Below, piece by piece: positions 1 through 7,357 of a DNA stretch of 12,977 nucleotides. Below the pieces are notes generated by a model. The model was not told the origin of the DNA and did not search any database. It saw only the letters and a program-made list of their open reading frames with translations. The stretch is from an uncultured bacterium (lineage in GTDB: Bacteria > Cyanobacteriota > Vampirovibrionia > Gastranaerophilales > Gastranaerophilaceae). Positions within the stretch are counted from its first letter, which is position 1, and each line of letters begins with the position of its first letter. A program made the position numbers and the translations under genes. The DNA is taken from positions 1-12,977 of the forward strand of contig CAMVQX010000031.1 of the NCBI GenBank assembly GCA_947169755.1, read 5' to 3'.

Positions 1-1551
1 AATATAAATAAAAATACATTAGATTCTGATATGGATGAAACGAAGGATGAAAAAGTTGATTTAGATTCAATAGAAACTTTAAATTCAGAAATTTCGCTTG
101 ATGAAACTGCTGTTGAAACTATTGATTTGAATGACTTTGACACGGCTGAAACTAACGTAAATGTCGAGCCGCTTCAGGAAGAAAAAGTTGATATAGACAA
201 TTTACCGGCTGAAACTTTTATCTCGGAGGATAGCTGTAATGTTGAGACTGTTCCTGTTGAAAATTCCGAAGGAAAAACAACTGACGGAACTGACGATTCT
301 ATATCTCTTGATGAATTTGTTTCTTTGGATGATATAAGTACAGTTTCAAACGAAACAGCAGAAACGCATTCTGTTGAAAACAGTGAAGATGTTGTGAGTT
401 TGGAAAGTTTTGAACTCCCGCAAAATGCAGTGTCTGACAATGAAGATAATTCTGTGTTTGATAATATTTCACTTGACGATAGTCCTTTGCCGGAAGAACC
501 AACCGATTATATGGAAGAAAAAAATACTTCATTCGGTAATAATCTTTTGGAAAATTTGGCTGCTGAAGAGGAAAATGTTGCAATAGAGCCTATGACAGAA
601 CCTGAAAAGGCTGAGTCAAATGAATTACTTTCTCAGTTGGAGAACGTTTTGACAACTTCTGCAGCTGCAGGTCCTGATGAGGCTTCAGGATTAGCTGAAA
701 TTAATGCAAGCAGTTCTGAAAGCTCTGATTATGTGTCAGATAGCAACGGTTTGAATGTATTGTTCAATGAGAATGAGCCTGCACCTTCTGAAAATATTGG
801 TAATTTGGAGGAATATCCGGAACAAAATTATGCCGGTGCTGCTCTTACAAGGGAAAAATCAGGCAGTAAAAATGTTGTAGTTACAGCACTGTTGATTGCG
901 GCATTGCTTGGTGCCGGTGCATTTATGTATTTGAAACCTAAAAATGACAATGTCGCTGACGTGGAACCAATACCGGTAACTGAAGAAATCGGACAAAATG
1001 ATAATGATAATCCTGCTGCCGTTTCCGAAGTTGCTGAACCTGTTGCAAGTGAAGGTCAAGAAGACCAAGCCCAAGCTTCACAAGAAACACAAGCTTCAAC
1101 TCCTCAAGAATCTGAAACAGCGGCTCAGCAAGAAACTCCAACTGAGGTTGCACAAAGCGTTTCGGAAGAAAAGCCAAATGTTCAACCCAAACGTCAATCC
1201 TCAAATGCTTTTATGTCAGTTAGCCGTTTGACCTGGAATGTTCCTGACAGTTTGTCTCGCAACGCTGACATTCAGTCATATCTCAAAGCTGCCGGTAAAA
1301 GCATAAAACTTTCTTTATCGGCTGATTTGCTTCTTGCGACAGAGTTTGCATATTCAAATCAAGCAAAAGTTAGTCTTGTTTTGTCTCAAGACGGAACTGT
1401 CCAGAGCGCGAAAATGGCTTCAGGCAGCGGTTCATCTCAAATTGACAGTATTGTGTTACAATCTGTTAAAGATACTTTAAATGTCGTAAAACCGCCTAGC
1501 AATGCTGTTCAAAGCCCAAGTTTCAATTTAGACCTTATCATATATTTTTAG
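1..1551 (+). CDS. Membrane protein with acidic cytoplasmic tail and TonB-C-like domain (5' partial)
   Basis: The reading frame is open to the left edge. The first ATG (31) has no ribosome binding site, and the ten upstream codons are sense and of similar composition, so the true start is probably outside the window. Numbering from that ATG, residues 1-270 are very acidic, Ser/Thr/Glu/Asp-rich and probably disordered. They carry a degenerate six-residue motif (for example VDLDSI, ISLDEF, VSLDDI) about eight times. Residues 274-280 are basic, and residues 281-300 form one hydrophobic membrane segment, suggesting an N-in topology. A Pro/Gln/Glu-rich linker (about 310-390) follows, then a C-terminal domain (about 391-506). 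There the pattern of a beta strand, 'QDGTVQSAK', a helix, 'KPP' and a final 'FNLDLIIYF' strand resembles the TonB/TolA C-terminal fold. Classical TonB has only a short cytoplasmic end, so this is not ordinary TonB. A role linking a cytoplasmic scaffold to the envelope is inference. Confidence 0.75.
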   Translation, partial: NINKNTLDSDMDETKDEKVDLDSIETLNSEISLDETAVETIDLNDFDTAETNVNVEPLQEEKVDIDNLPAETFISEDSCNVETVPVENSEGKTTDGTDDSISLDEFVSLDDISTVSNETAETHSVENSEDVVSLESFELPQNAVSDNEDNSVFDNISLDDSPLPEEPTDYMEEKNTSFGNNLLENLAAEEENVAIEPMTEPEKAESNELLSQLENVLTTSAAAGPDEASGLAEINASSSESSDYVSDSNGLNVLFNENEPAPSENIGNLEEYPEQNYAGAALTREKSGSKNVVVTALLIAALLGAGAFMYLKPKNDNVADVEPIPVTEEIGQNDNDNPAAVSEVAEPVASEGQEDQAQASQETQASTPQESETAAQQETPTEVAQSVSEEKPNVQPKRQSSNAFMSVSRLTWNVPDSLSRNADIQSYLKAAGKSIKLSLSADLLLATEFAYSNQAKVSLVLSQDGTVQSAKMASGSGSSQIDSIVLQSVKDTLNVVKPPSNAVQSPSFNLDLIIYF

Positions 1552-1563
1552 TTATGCTATAAT
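1535..1563 (+). promoter_or_regulatory. Predicted extended -10 sigma-70 promoter for the sigma-like gene
   Basis: TTATCA (1535-1540) and a perfect TATAAT (1558-1563) are separated by 17 nt, and TG at 1555-1556 gives the extended -10 form TGnTATAAT. The promoter lies across the end of the preceding gene. It would start transcription near 1570, leaving a short leader that holds AGGAAA (1573-1578) seven nt before the GTG start. Prediction from sequence only. Confidence 0.6.
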
Positions 1564-1585
1564 GTAGCAAACAGGAAATCGAAAC

Positions 1586-2149
1586 GTGGAATTAGAACAG
1601 GACAAAATAGATTTAATAGAACGAATAATCCGTAATGACAGAAAGTTTGTCAATAATGAAGATTTGTATGACGATTTTTTTAATGAAACATGCAAACGCT
1701 CAATGTTGATTGTGCAAACTGTTACTTCGGATGCTACTTTGGAAGCTTATTTGAAAAAAATAGCTACAACATCTATTTTGAATGTTCTAAAAAGTGAAGG
1801 ACGTTTAAGACGTACTCAAAGCGGATTTGCTCCTGTAAAGAATGTTTCTCTCGAAACTGTTTCTGAGTTACCTGATTATTCAAGTATGAATGTTTTTTAT
1901 TTGCCTATGGATATTCAGGATACACCGGAAGATTTAGCGGTAAAGAAAGATATTCTGCAAAGGATTGTCGATACTGTTTGTGATATTGACAAAGAATTTC
2001 CTGAAGAAAAATATTTACAACTATACTGTCTCAGATATGAAAAAGGCTTAACTCAGATTAAAATAGCCCAAAAATTAAACCTATCCCAGTCAGAAGTTTC
2101 TAAAAGACTTTTTAAACTTATGGGAAAAGTTAAACAGGCATTAGAATGA
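1586..2149 (+). CDS. Sigma-70 family (ECF-like) RNA polymerase sigma factor
   Basis: 187 aa from a GTG start with AGGAAA seven nt upstream. Residues about 24-76 look like a diverged sigma region 2: an acidic 'NEDLYDDFF' segment where ECF factors have 'EDLxQExF', then 'LEAYLKKIATTSILNVLKSEGR', which matches the 'LxxWLxxIAxNxxxDxLR' helix and its basic end. A linker (80-118) precedes region 4 (about 120-187). There 'YEKGLTQIKIAQKLNLSQSEVSKRL' (151-175) is a typical helix-turn-helix for -35 recognition. The length fits ECF sigma factors. Its stop overlaps the start of the next gene by ATGA, so the two are probably translationally coupled. The weak region 2 leaves open a sigma-like regulator that does not recruit core polymerase normally. 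No anti-sigma gene with a recognisable membrane or zinc anti-sigma domain is adjacent. Confidence 0.75.
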   Translation: MELEQDKIDLIERIIRNDRKFVNNEDLYDDFFNETCKRSMLIVQTVTSDATLEAYLKKIATTSILNVLKSEGRLRRTQSGFAPVKNVSLETVSELPDYSSMNVFYLPMDIQDTPEDLAVKKDILQRIVDTVCDIDKEFPEEKYLQLYCLRYEKGLTQIKIAQKLNLSQSEVSKRLFKLMGKVKQALE

Positions 2150-5097
2150 TTTGTCCCGTTTGTAAAAAAGAAATACCGGATAATACAACAAAATGCCCTT
2201 CCTGCAAGGCGCGTACAGGTTTGTTGTGCAAAAATTGCAACACTGTAAATTCTCTATTTGATTATAAGTGTAAAAATTGCGGAAAAGAAATATTAAAATC
2301 TTGTCCAAACTGTAGCAGCGTAAATTTTCCATCTGCTCAAAAATGTAGAAAATGCGGGTATGCATTTGAAATTCCTCAAAATGATAAAGAAGTGAAGCTT
2401 GAATATTCCGCAAATTTAGTTTCTCAGCAGAGTGCAAAAAAAATTTTGGAAAAAGGTATTTTATCAAGTGATAAAAAAATACTTTCTTTGAGCGGTCATA
2501 AAGGCAGCGGGAAAAATCTTGTCTTAAAAAGTGTAATTAAAGATTTGAAAGATTATACTTGGCTTATCGGAAAATGTACTCCAATTACTCAAATTACGTC
2601 AGGCGGTGTTATTCAGGATATTTTGTTAAATGTTTTTAATTTACCTAATTTCTGTATTTTAACTGACCAATTTAAAAAAGATGCTTCTGAATTCTTTAAG
2701 ATAGAATTTCCGGAGCTTAGCAGCACAGAAATTCTTGATTTAATAAATTTGTTATATCCTTCGAAAGAGGGGACTTTTGAGAGTATTTTGGATGGAAAGT
2801 ATAATACATTTAAAATTTTGAATAAAGTTTTTGATAAATTGGCTGCTGGCGGGAAATTCGTTATAGTTGTTGATAATTTTGATTTTATTGACGGTTTTTC
2901 TTATGAATTTCTAAGCAAATTTATTAAAAAGGAAAATATATGGCAAAATCTTAAACTTTTGCTTTTGTATAATGAAGCCAAGCCTGCTAAGGGATATTTT
3001 TATTTCCCGTCAAATAATAATGAGAATATGTATTTGGATATTTCAATTGCACCTTTTGAATATAATCAGATAAATTCTCTTGTAGAACAAAAATTTAAAA
3101 AATTTAAGGATTTCCCGACTATTTCTGTTCCGGAGTTACAGGAAATTTATAAAATCAGTGCCGGCAACCCTTCATATATAAATCAAGCATTATATTTAAA
3201 ATATGATTGTATGTTATCAGAACAGGAGTTTGAACTGAGTACAACATTCAAAGGTCTGTTGGAACACAGACTTGCGCTTTTGTCATTTCTTAACCCCGCA
3301 GCATACAATGTTCTTTTAGGTTCTGCAATAATAGGTGATAAGATAAATGTCAATTTAGTTAAAGAGATTTTTGATATTGATAATAAATCATTTAAGAAAG
3401 TTCTTATTTATCTGAAAAATATGGACTACATAACTCCTGTAAATGATATCTATTGTGAGTTTACATCTCAGTTATTATGGGAAACTATTCTCAAAACTGC
3501 AAAGAATGATGAAAATTATGAGAAAATTAATGAACAAATATTCAATCATATTGCGGAATTTACAATGAATTCTCAGGCTATTATCGGTATAATTGCTCAA
3601 AATTTGAAGCAACCTGAATTGTCACTCGAAATTTGGACTAAAAATACAAGATTAGCATCATATATTGGGGATTTAAATCTGTATGCAATTTCCCAAAAAC
3701 AATCTTTAGCCTTGATAAATGAATTTGATGAAACTGATACATTAAAAATCAGATACAATATTTCCGAGCGTTTGGGAAAATTACTTTCAAATTCTAATCC
3801 TCAGGAAGCTATGGAATATTTGCCTGATGCTATTTCTAATGCCCAAGCAATTGGAGATAGTCCAAGAGAGATAGAGCTTTTGGGGTATCTTGCGTCTTGT
3901 TGCAGGAGAACGGGAAATTATTTTGGAGAAGTTGAGTGTGCTGATTCCGTATTGAAAAAAATAAAACCTGAAAATACGGTGGATACAACTCTTGTAAAAG
4001 TAACAAAATTAAGTTCGCTTTTGAATATCGGAAATTGCGGGCAGGTTATAAATGCTATTGATACTGAAATAATGCCTGTTTTAGATCAATATTTCAGTAA
4101 AAAACGCAATGCCAAAGATCCTAAATTACCTTTCATGTATGAAACTTGGCTAAAAACATATTTGATACTGGCAAATGCACTTGTGATGCAAGGGAATGAC
4201 AGGTCATTTGAAATTTTGTCCATATTATTTGATATAATCGAAAGAAACAAAATTCAAGATGAATTGTTCATATGTAAATGTAAATTAACTCTTGCCTTTG
4301 CAAATACGATGAAGGGTAATTTTAAAGCTTCCGAACAAATGCTTGAGGAAGTCTTAAAGTCTTATCAGGAAAAAAATATTATGGATAACGAAACAGTTAT
4401 TCGCTGGAATTTTATAAATATAATAAATAATTTCTTCCGTAAAAAGTATGTTAATATTCAGGAAGACTTATTCCAAATTGTTACGTTTGCCAATAATAAC
4501 GGTGATAACTTTACAAAAAATATTCTAAAAACTCTGTTGGGCAAGGTGTTTAAAGATAATGATAATACAAAACAAGCCATGGAAATATACAATGATCAAA
4601 TTGCATATTTTGCAAAAGAAAAAATGGCGATTGGTGCTCTTTTGACTTGGAGTTTGATTGCAGATGCAACTCTTGATACAGAAGGTCCTAAAAATGCCAT
4701 GGAAATTGCAGAACAAGCCCTTGAAGTTGCGCAAAATCCCAAAATTGATAACTACTTCTTTGCAATACTTTTGAGAATTGTTATGGCAAAATGTGCGCTT
4801 ACGATGTCTGATTTTGAAACCGCGCAGATGAATATTGAAACAGCTATTTTAGCAGCTCAAAAATTTAATTTAAAAGATATGTTGTCAAGATTATATCTTT
4901 TATACGGAAAATATTTCCAAGAGCTTGGCTTGAAAAAGTCTTCAAAACAAATAGATTATTTACACAGTGCTGATAAATTGTATGCTCAGGCAAGAGTTAT
5001 TATTGAAGAAACTCAAAATAAATATGTTTATAAAGATTTGAGAAAAGCTCAAAATGTTTTGGAATCGTTTTGTAAATTAAACAGTTTGGAATTGTAA
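2146..5097 (+). CDS. Triple zinc-ribbon P-loop NTPase with C-terminal helical (TPR-like) repeats
   Basis: 983 aa. Three zinc ribbons open the protein: C3/C6-C17/C20, C28/C31-C42/C45 and C53/C56-C67/C70, all CxxC-x10-CxxC. A P-loop follows at G117-N124 (GHKGSGKN), where the usual Ser/Thr after Lys is Asn. A Walker-B-like strand 'KFVIVVDNFD' has its Asp at 243. This arrangement resembles AAA_16/STAND-type ATPases. From about residue 480 to the end the protein is helical, with TPR-like pairs clearest near 846-935 ('NAMEIAEQALEVA', 'FETAQMNIETAILAAQ'). There is no signal peptide or membrane segment, so it is probably cytoplasmic. It is coupled (ATGA overlap) to the upstream sigma-like gene, suggesting a shared regulatory role; that is inference. 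The exact family is not recognised. The Asn in Walker A may weaken Mg-nucleotide binding. Confidence 0.7.
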   Translation: MICPVCKKEIPDNTTKCPSCKARTGLLCKNCNTVNSLFDYKCKNCGKEILKSCPNCSSVNFPSAQKCRKCGYAFEIPQNDKEVKLEYSANLVSQQSAKKILEKGILSSDKKILSLSGHKGSGKNLVLKSVIKDLKDYTWLIGKCTPITQITSGGVIQDILLNVFNLPNFCILTDQFKKDASEFFKIEFPELSSTEILDLINLLYPSKEGTFESILDGKYNTFKILNKVFDKLAAGGKFVIVVDNFDFIDGFSYEFLSKFIKKENIWQNLKLLLLYNEAKPAKGYFYFPSNNNENMYLDISIAPFEYNQINSLVEQKFKKFKDFPTISVPELQEIYKISAGNPSYINQALYLKYDCMLSEQEFELSTTFKGLLEHRLALLSFLNPAAYNVLLGSAIIGDKINVNLVKEIFDIDNKSFKKVLIYLKNMDYITPVNDIYCEFTSQLLWETILKTAKNDENYEKINEQIFNHIAEFTMNSQAIIGIIAQNLKQPELSLEIWTKNTRLASYIGDLNLYAISQKQSLALINEFDETDTLKIRYNISERLGKLLSNSNPQEAMEYLPDAISNAQAIGDSPREIELLGYLASCCRRTGNYFGEVECADSVLKKIKPENTVDTTLVKVTKLSSLLNIGNCGQVINAIDTEIMPVLDQYFSKKRNAKDPKLPFMYETWLKTYLILANALVMQGNDRSFEILSILFDIIERNKIQDELFICKCKLTLAFANTMKGNFKASEQMLEEVLKSYQEKNIMDNETVIRWNFINIINNFFRKKYVNIQEDLFQIVTFANNNGDNFTKNILKTLLGKVFKDNDNTKQAMEIYNDQIAYFAKEKMAIGALLTWSLIADATLDTEGPKNAMEIAEQALEVAQNPKIDNYFFAILLRIVMAKCALTMSDFETAQMNIETAILAAQKFNLKDMLSRLYLLYGKYFQELGLKKSSKQIDYLHSADKLYAQARVIIEETQNKYVYKDLRKAQNVLESFCKLNSLEL

Positions 5098-5115
5098 TTT
5101 TCTACTTGCTATATT
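5086..5115 (+). promoter_or_regulatory. Predicted extended -10 promoter for the prenyl synthase gene
   Basis: TTGGAA (5086-5091), an 18-nt spacer and TATATT (5110-5115) preceded by TGC (5107-5109) match an extended -10 sigma-70 promoter. The trinucleotide TGC before the -10 hexamer is the same as in the promoter at 1535-1563. No terminator is visible between the upstream gene's stop and this site, so read-through is possible as well. Confidence 0.45.
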
Positions 5116-5140
5116 ATTTTATTCTTTTTAATATTTATTT

Positions 5141-5998
5141 ATGAGCTTTAATGAAAGATATCCAAAAATCTTATGTATTGTACAAGAAGATATTAAAAAG
5201 ATAAATTTGTTTGAAGGTATAAATGTAGCAAAACCCCTTGAAACGAAGTTCTTAGAACTGTTGAATGCCCCATCAAAGCATATAAGACCTTTAGTTTCTA
5301 TTTTGTATTTAAAGGCTTTAGGTTTGGATATTGATGATAAACAAATCAAATATCAAACAGCAATTGAGCTTGTTCATAATGCCTCTTTGATTCATGATGA
5401 TATTATTGACGAAAGTTTGTTGAGACGCGGTATAGAAACTCTTAATTCAAAATTTGATAACCATTTAGCTGTCATTGCAGGGGATTATCTTCTTGCAAAA
5501 GCCTTAAAAAATGTTATTGAACTCGGTCAAGTTGGACTTATTGAAATGTTCCGTAAAACTTTGGAAACAATGACACAAGGCGAAATAAATCAGTATTTTG
5601 ATAGATTTAGAATTCCTTTATTGGAAGACTATTTAGAAAAGTGCGAGCAAAAGACAGCAAAACTGTTTGAAGCTGCTGTGAAAGGAGCTTCTATGCTGGC
5701 ACAATGTTTTTCAATTGTGGAACAAGCTGAAGTGTTTGCAAAAAATTTCGGTATTGCATTTCAAATTCGAGATGATTTAATTAATTGTCAAACTACTAAA
5801 TCAGATGTTAATGAAGGTGTTTATACAGCTCCGGTTATTTTTTCGTGCGCTGTTGAAATTACCGATAGCGGACTTGAAAAAACAAGGGATTTGTTAAATA
5901 ATTATCTCGATACGGCAAAAGATTCTTTGAAAAATTTGCCGGAAAATATTTATAAACAAGGGTTAGAAGAGCTTATAGAAATCCTTAGGGATAAGTAA
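5141..5998 (+). CDS. Polyprenyl diphosphate synthase (trans-isoprenyl synthase family), diverged
   Basis: 285 aa. Family members add isopentenyl diphosphate to an allylic diphosphate to make isoprenoid chains for quinones or cell-wall lipids. The first Asp-rich motif is intact: 'IHDDIIDESLLRRG' with D86, D87, D90 and R95/R96. The usual 'GGKRLRP' is 'PSKHIRP' (K46, R49), and 'KTAKLFEAA' (from K171) is conserved. The second Asp-rich motif is 'FQIRDDLIN' (D211, D212, N215), with Asn for the last Asp. The usual 'GKxTLP' is 'GVYTAP' (226-231). The protein is shorter than the common 300-330 residues. ATG 5141 is the first start after an in-frame TAA at 5129-5131, but no Shine-Dalgarno precedes it. 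lepB follows after 11 nt. The product chain length cannot be read from sequence, and reduced activity or a partner-dependent role is possible. Confidence 0.82.
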   Translation: MSFNERYPKILCIVQEDIKKINLFEGINVAKPLETKFLELLNAPSKHIRPLVSILYLKALGLDIDDKQIKYQTAIELVHNASLIHDDIIDESLLRRGIETLNSKFDNHLAVIAGDYLLAKALKNVIELGQVGLIEMFRKTLETMTQGEINQYFDRFRIPLLEDYLEKCEQKTAKLFEAAVKGASMLAQCFSIVEQAEVFAKNFGIAFQIRDDLINCQTTKSDVNEGVYTAPVIFSCAVEITDSGLEKTRDLLNNYLDTAKDSLKNLPENIYKQGLEELIEILRDK

Positions 5999-6009
5999 AA
6001 GGAAATAAT

Positions 6010-6609
6010 ATGCAGAAATCATTTTGGCAAGAAACAATAGAAACAGTTGTATTCGTAGTTGTAATGGTAATTATAATCAGATTTTTTATAGGTGAAATCC
6101 GTTGGATACCTTCTGGCTCAATGCGCCCCACATTACTTGAGGGTGATAGAATTATGGTAGAACGGTTCTCAAGATTTTATAAAGTTCCTAAACGCGGTGA
6201 TATAATGGTGTTTTATCCCCCGTTTGAAAAATTACCGAACGGTCCATGGCGTGTATTTTCAAGATTGACAGGATTTTTCTGCAAAGATGTTGCATATATT
6301 AAACGTGTTATTGGTGTGCCTGGGGATAAGTTTGAACTGAAAACTGATGAAACCGGCAAAAGTACGGTTTATATAAATGACGAACCTTTAGATGAGGAGT
6401 ATATCCAAAGTGAATATTATGATAAACCTTGCACAGAGGATATGCTATGCGGGCCTATTGTTATCCCTGAACACGAATTCTTGATGATGGGTGATAATCG
6501 CGGAAATTCTTTTGACGGCAGATGGTGGGGGTTCTTGCCTGAGGATAGATTCGTAGGCAGAGCAGTTTTCCTATTCTGGCCGTTAAATAGGATTAAAGTA
6601 CTTAAATAA
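6010..6609 (+). CDS. lepB: Type I signal peptidase
   Basis: 199 aa with AAGGAAA (5999-6005) before the ATG. It cleaves signal peptides from exported proteins at the outer face of the cytoplasmic membrane. One N-terminal membrane segment (about 12-27) is followed by box B 'IPSGSMRPT', with the catalytic Ser at 37. The catalytic Lys is K98 in 'YIKRVIGVPGD', and box E 'GDNRGNSFDGRWWG' is at 161-174. All residues of the Ser-Lys dyad and its scaffold are present. The size and single anchor match the short signal peptidases of Gram-positives and cyanobacteria rather than the two-anchor enterobacterial type. It lies 11 nt after the prenyl synthase gene, so the two are probably cotranscribed. It converges on the minus-strand gene with only 12 nt between the stops. 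Confidence 0.96.
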   Translation: MQKSFWQETIETVVFVVVMVIIIRFFIGEIRWIPSGSMRPTLLEGDRIMVERFSRFYKVPKRGDIMVFYPPFEKLPNGPWRVFSRLTGFFCKDVAYIKRVIGVPGDKFELKTDETGKSTVYINDEPLDEEYIQSEYYDKPCTEDMLCGPIVIPEHEFLMMGDNRGNSFDGRWWGFLPEDRFVGRAVFLFWPLNRIKVLK

Positions 6610-6621
6610 ATATATTTTAGG

Positions 6622-6652
6622 TTACATCAACAAATGATAGTATTTCATGTAA
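6622..6652. terminator. Weak hairpin at a convergent gene junction, possible terminator
   Basis: TTACAT (6622-6627) pairs with ATGTAA (6647-6652), and inside it AAAT (6632-6635) pairs with ATTT (6642-6645). The hairpin covers the stop codon of the minus-strand gene, just beyond the lepB stop. On the minus strand it is followed by an A/T-rich stretch but no clean T-run, so termination activity is uncertain. Confidence 0.25.
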
Positions 6653-7011
6653 TCAGCCATGATTTGTGAACTTGTTGCATTCGCGACTGTTGCTTTTAAA
6701 TCCTGTTGATTATCTGTTTTTGATATTTCCTGAACTTTTTCTGTTTCTTTGTTTTCTGGTTTTTGTTGTTGTTGGACTTGTTCTTGTGCCTGTAATTCTT
6801 CTGTATATTCAATCATTGCACGTTCAATTTCTTGCATTTTTGCTTTGTCGCCGGCAAACGATCCTGTAGATTCAATCCCGTTTTCAGCAAAGTCTTGCAG
6901 GATTTGTTCCCATTCATTATAATCTGTAACTGATGTACCTTGCGCTTGAGCTGCTGCTTGGGCCTTTTTTAATTCATCTTCAGATTGTATACCTTCAATT
7001 TTTATAGACAT
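6622..7011 (-). CDS. Small Gln/Ala-rich hypothetical protein
   Basis: 129 aa, minus strand. The start is supported by GGAGAG (complement of 7016-7021) four nt before the ATG. The protein is soluble, with no signal peptide, membrane segment or Cys. Residues 12-25 are Lys/Ala/Gln-rich ('ELKKAQAAAQAQG'). Residues 30-72 look helical and acidic ('NEWEQILQDFAENG', 'MQEIERAMIEYTEELQ'). Residues about 73-105 are Gln/Glu/Lys-rich low complexity, and the C-terminus is 'MADYMKYYHLLM'. Low-complexity helices suggest a coiled coil or linker. No family is recognised. The ribosome binding site, the length of the open frame and the convergent placement support a real gene. It is transcribed away from infA. 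Confidence 0.65.
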   Translation of the reverse strand: MSIKIEGIQSEDELKKAQAAAQAQGTSVTDYNEWEQILQDFAENGIESTGSFAGDKAKMQEIERAMIEYTEELQAQEQVQQQQKPENKETEKVQEISKTDNQQDLKATVANATSSQIMADYMKYYHLLM

Positions 7012-7357
7012 AGATCTCTCCGAAATTACTCTCTATAAATATTAAGTATATTATTCCCGCCAAATTTCATAAAATAAAAAACCGGTAATAATTCTTAACA
7101 GAAGTTATTTGTTTAATTAAAAATATAATTAATTAAGCGAACTTAATAAAAATTTACAAAAGTCTGGAAAGTTTGTGCTATGCGCATTTTTTAATATCCT
7201 TAAGTATATTGTAAGTGTGCCTATTTTAAAAAAACATCTAAATTTTTTCTATATTTAATGATGGAAAACATGTCAAAATTGCTTGCAATTAAGTATTTAG
7301 CAAATATCATAGATTTATAGTGTAAAATGTGCACTAGTCGAAAATAAAGGAAAATAC
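7012..7357. other. AT-rich divergent intergenic region upstream of infA
   Basis: 346 bp with no credible gene. It separates the minus-strand hypothetical gene from infA and should hold promoters in both directions. Visible elements are: TTAATTA/TAATTAA (7113-7119/7126-7132); a perfect dyad ATTAAG-CGAA-CTTAAT (7132-7147); and TTAAGTAT followed by ATT, ATT and TT (7042-7052, 7200-7210, 7289-7298). The complement of the first of these contains TATACT, a possible -10 for the minus-strand gene, but its -35 is poor. No tRNA, riboswitch or small ORF with a ribosome binding site was found. Confidence 0.7.
7283..7328 (+). promoter_or_regulatory. Candidate promoter(s) for the infA-led translation operon
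   Basis: TTGCAA (7283-7288) and TATCAT (7305-7310) with a 16-nt spacer are the best-spaced pair. Alternative -10 hexamers are TATAGT (7316-7321) and TAAAAT (7323-7328), both with poor -35 partners. Any of them would give a leader of about 20-45 nt before infA. Which is used cannot be decided from sequence. Confidence 0.4.

Noticed and set aside
31..33. ATG 31 as the true start of the first gene
   Set aside because: No ribosome binding site, and the frame is open with similar codons to the left edge. Treated as 5' partial.
174..583. Minus-strand and alternative-frame open stretches across the first gene
   Set aside because: They mirror the biased acidic codons of the plus-strand gene, lack ribosome binding sites and give no plausible protein.
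7132..7147. Perfect dyad ATTAAG-CGAA-CTTAAT as a terminator
   Set aside because: Only six A/T-rich pairs, with no nearby gene end needing it. An operator is possible but unsupported.
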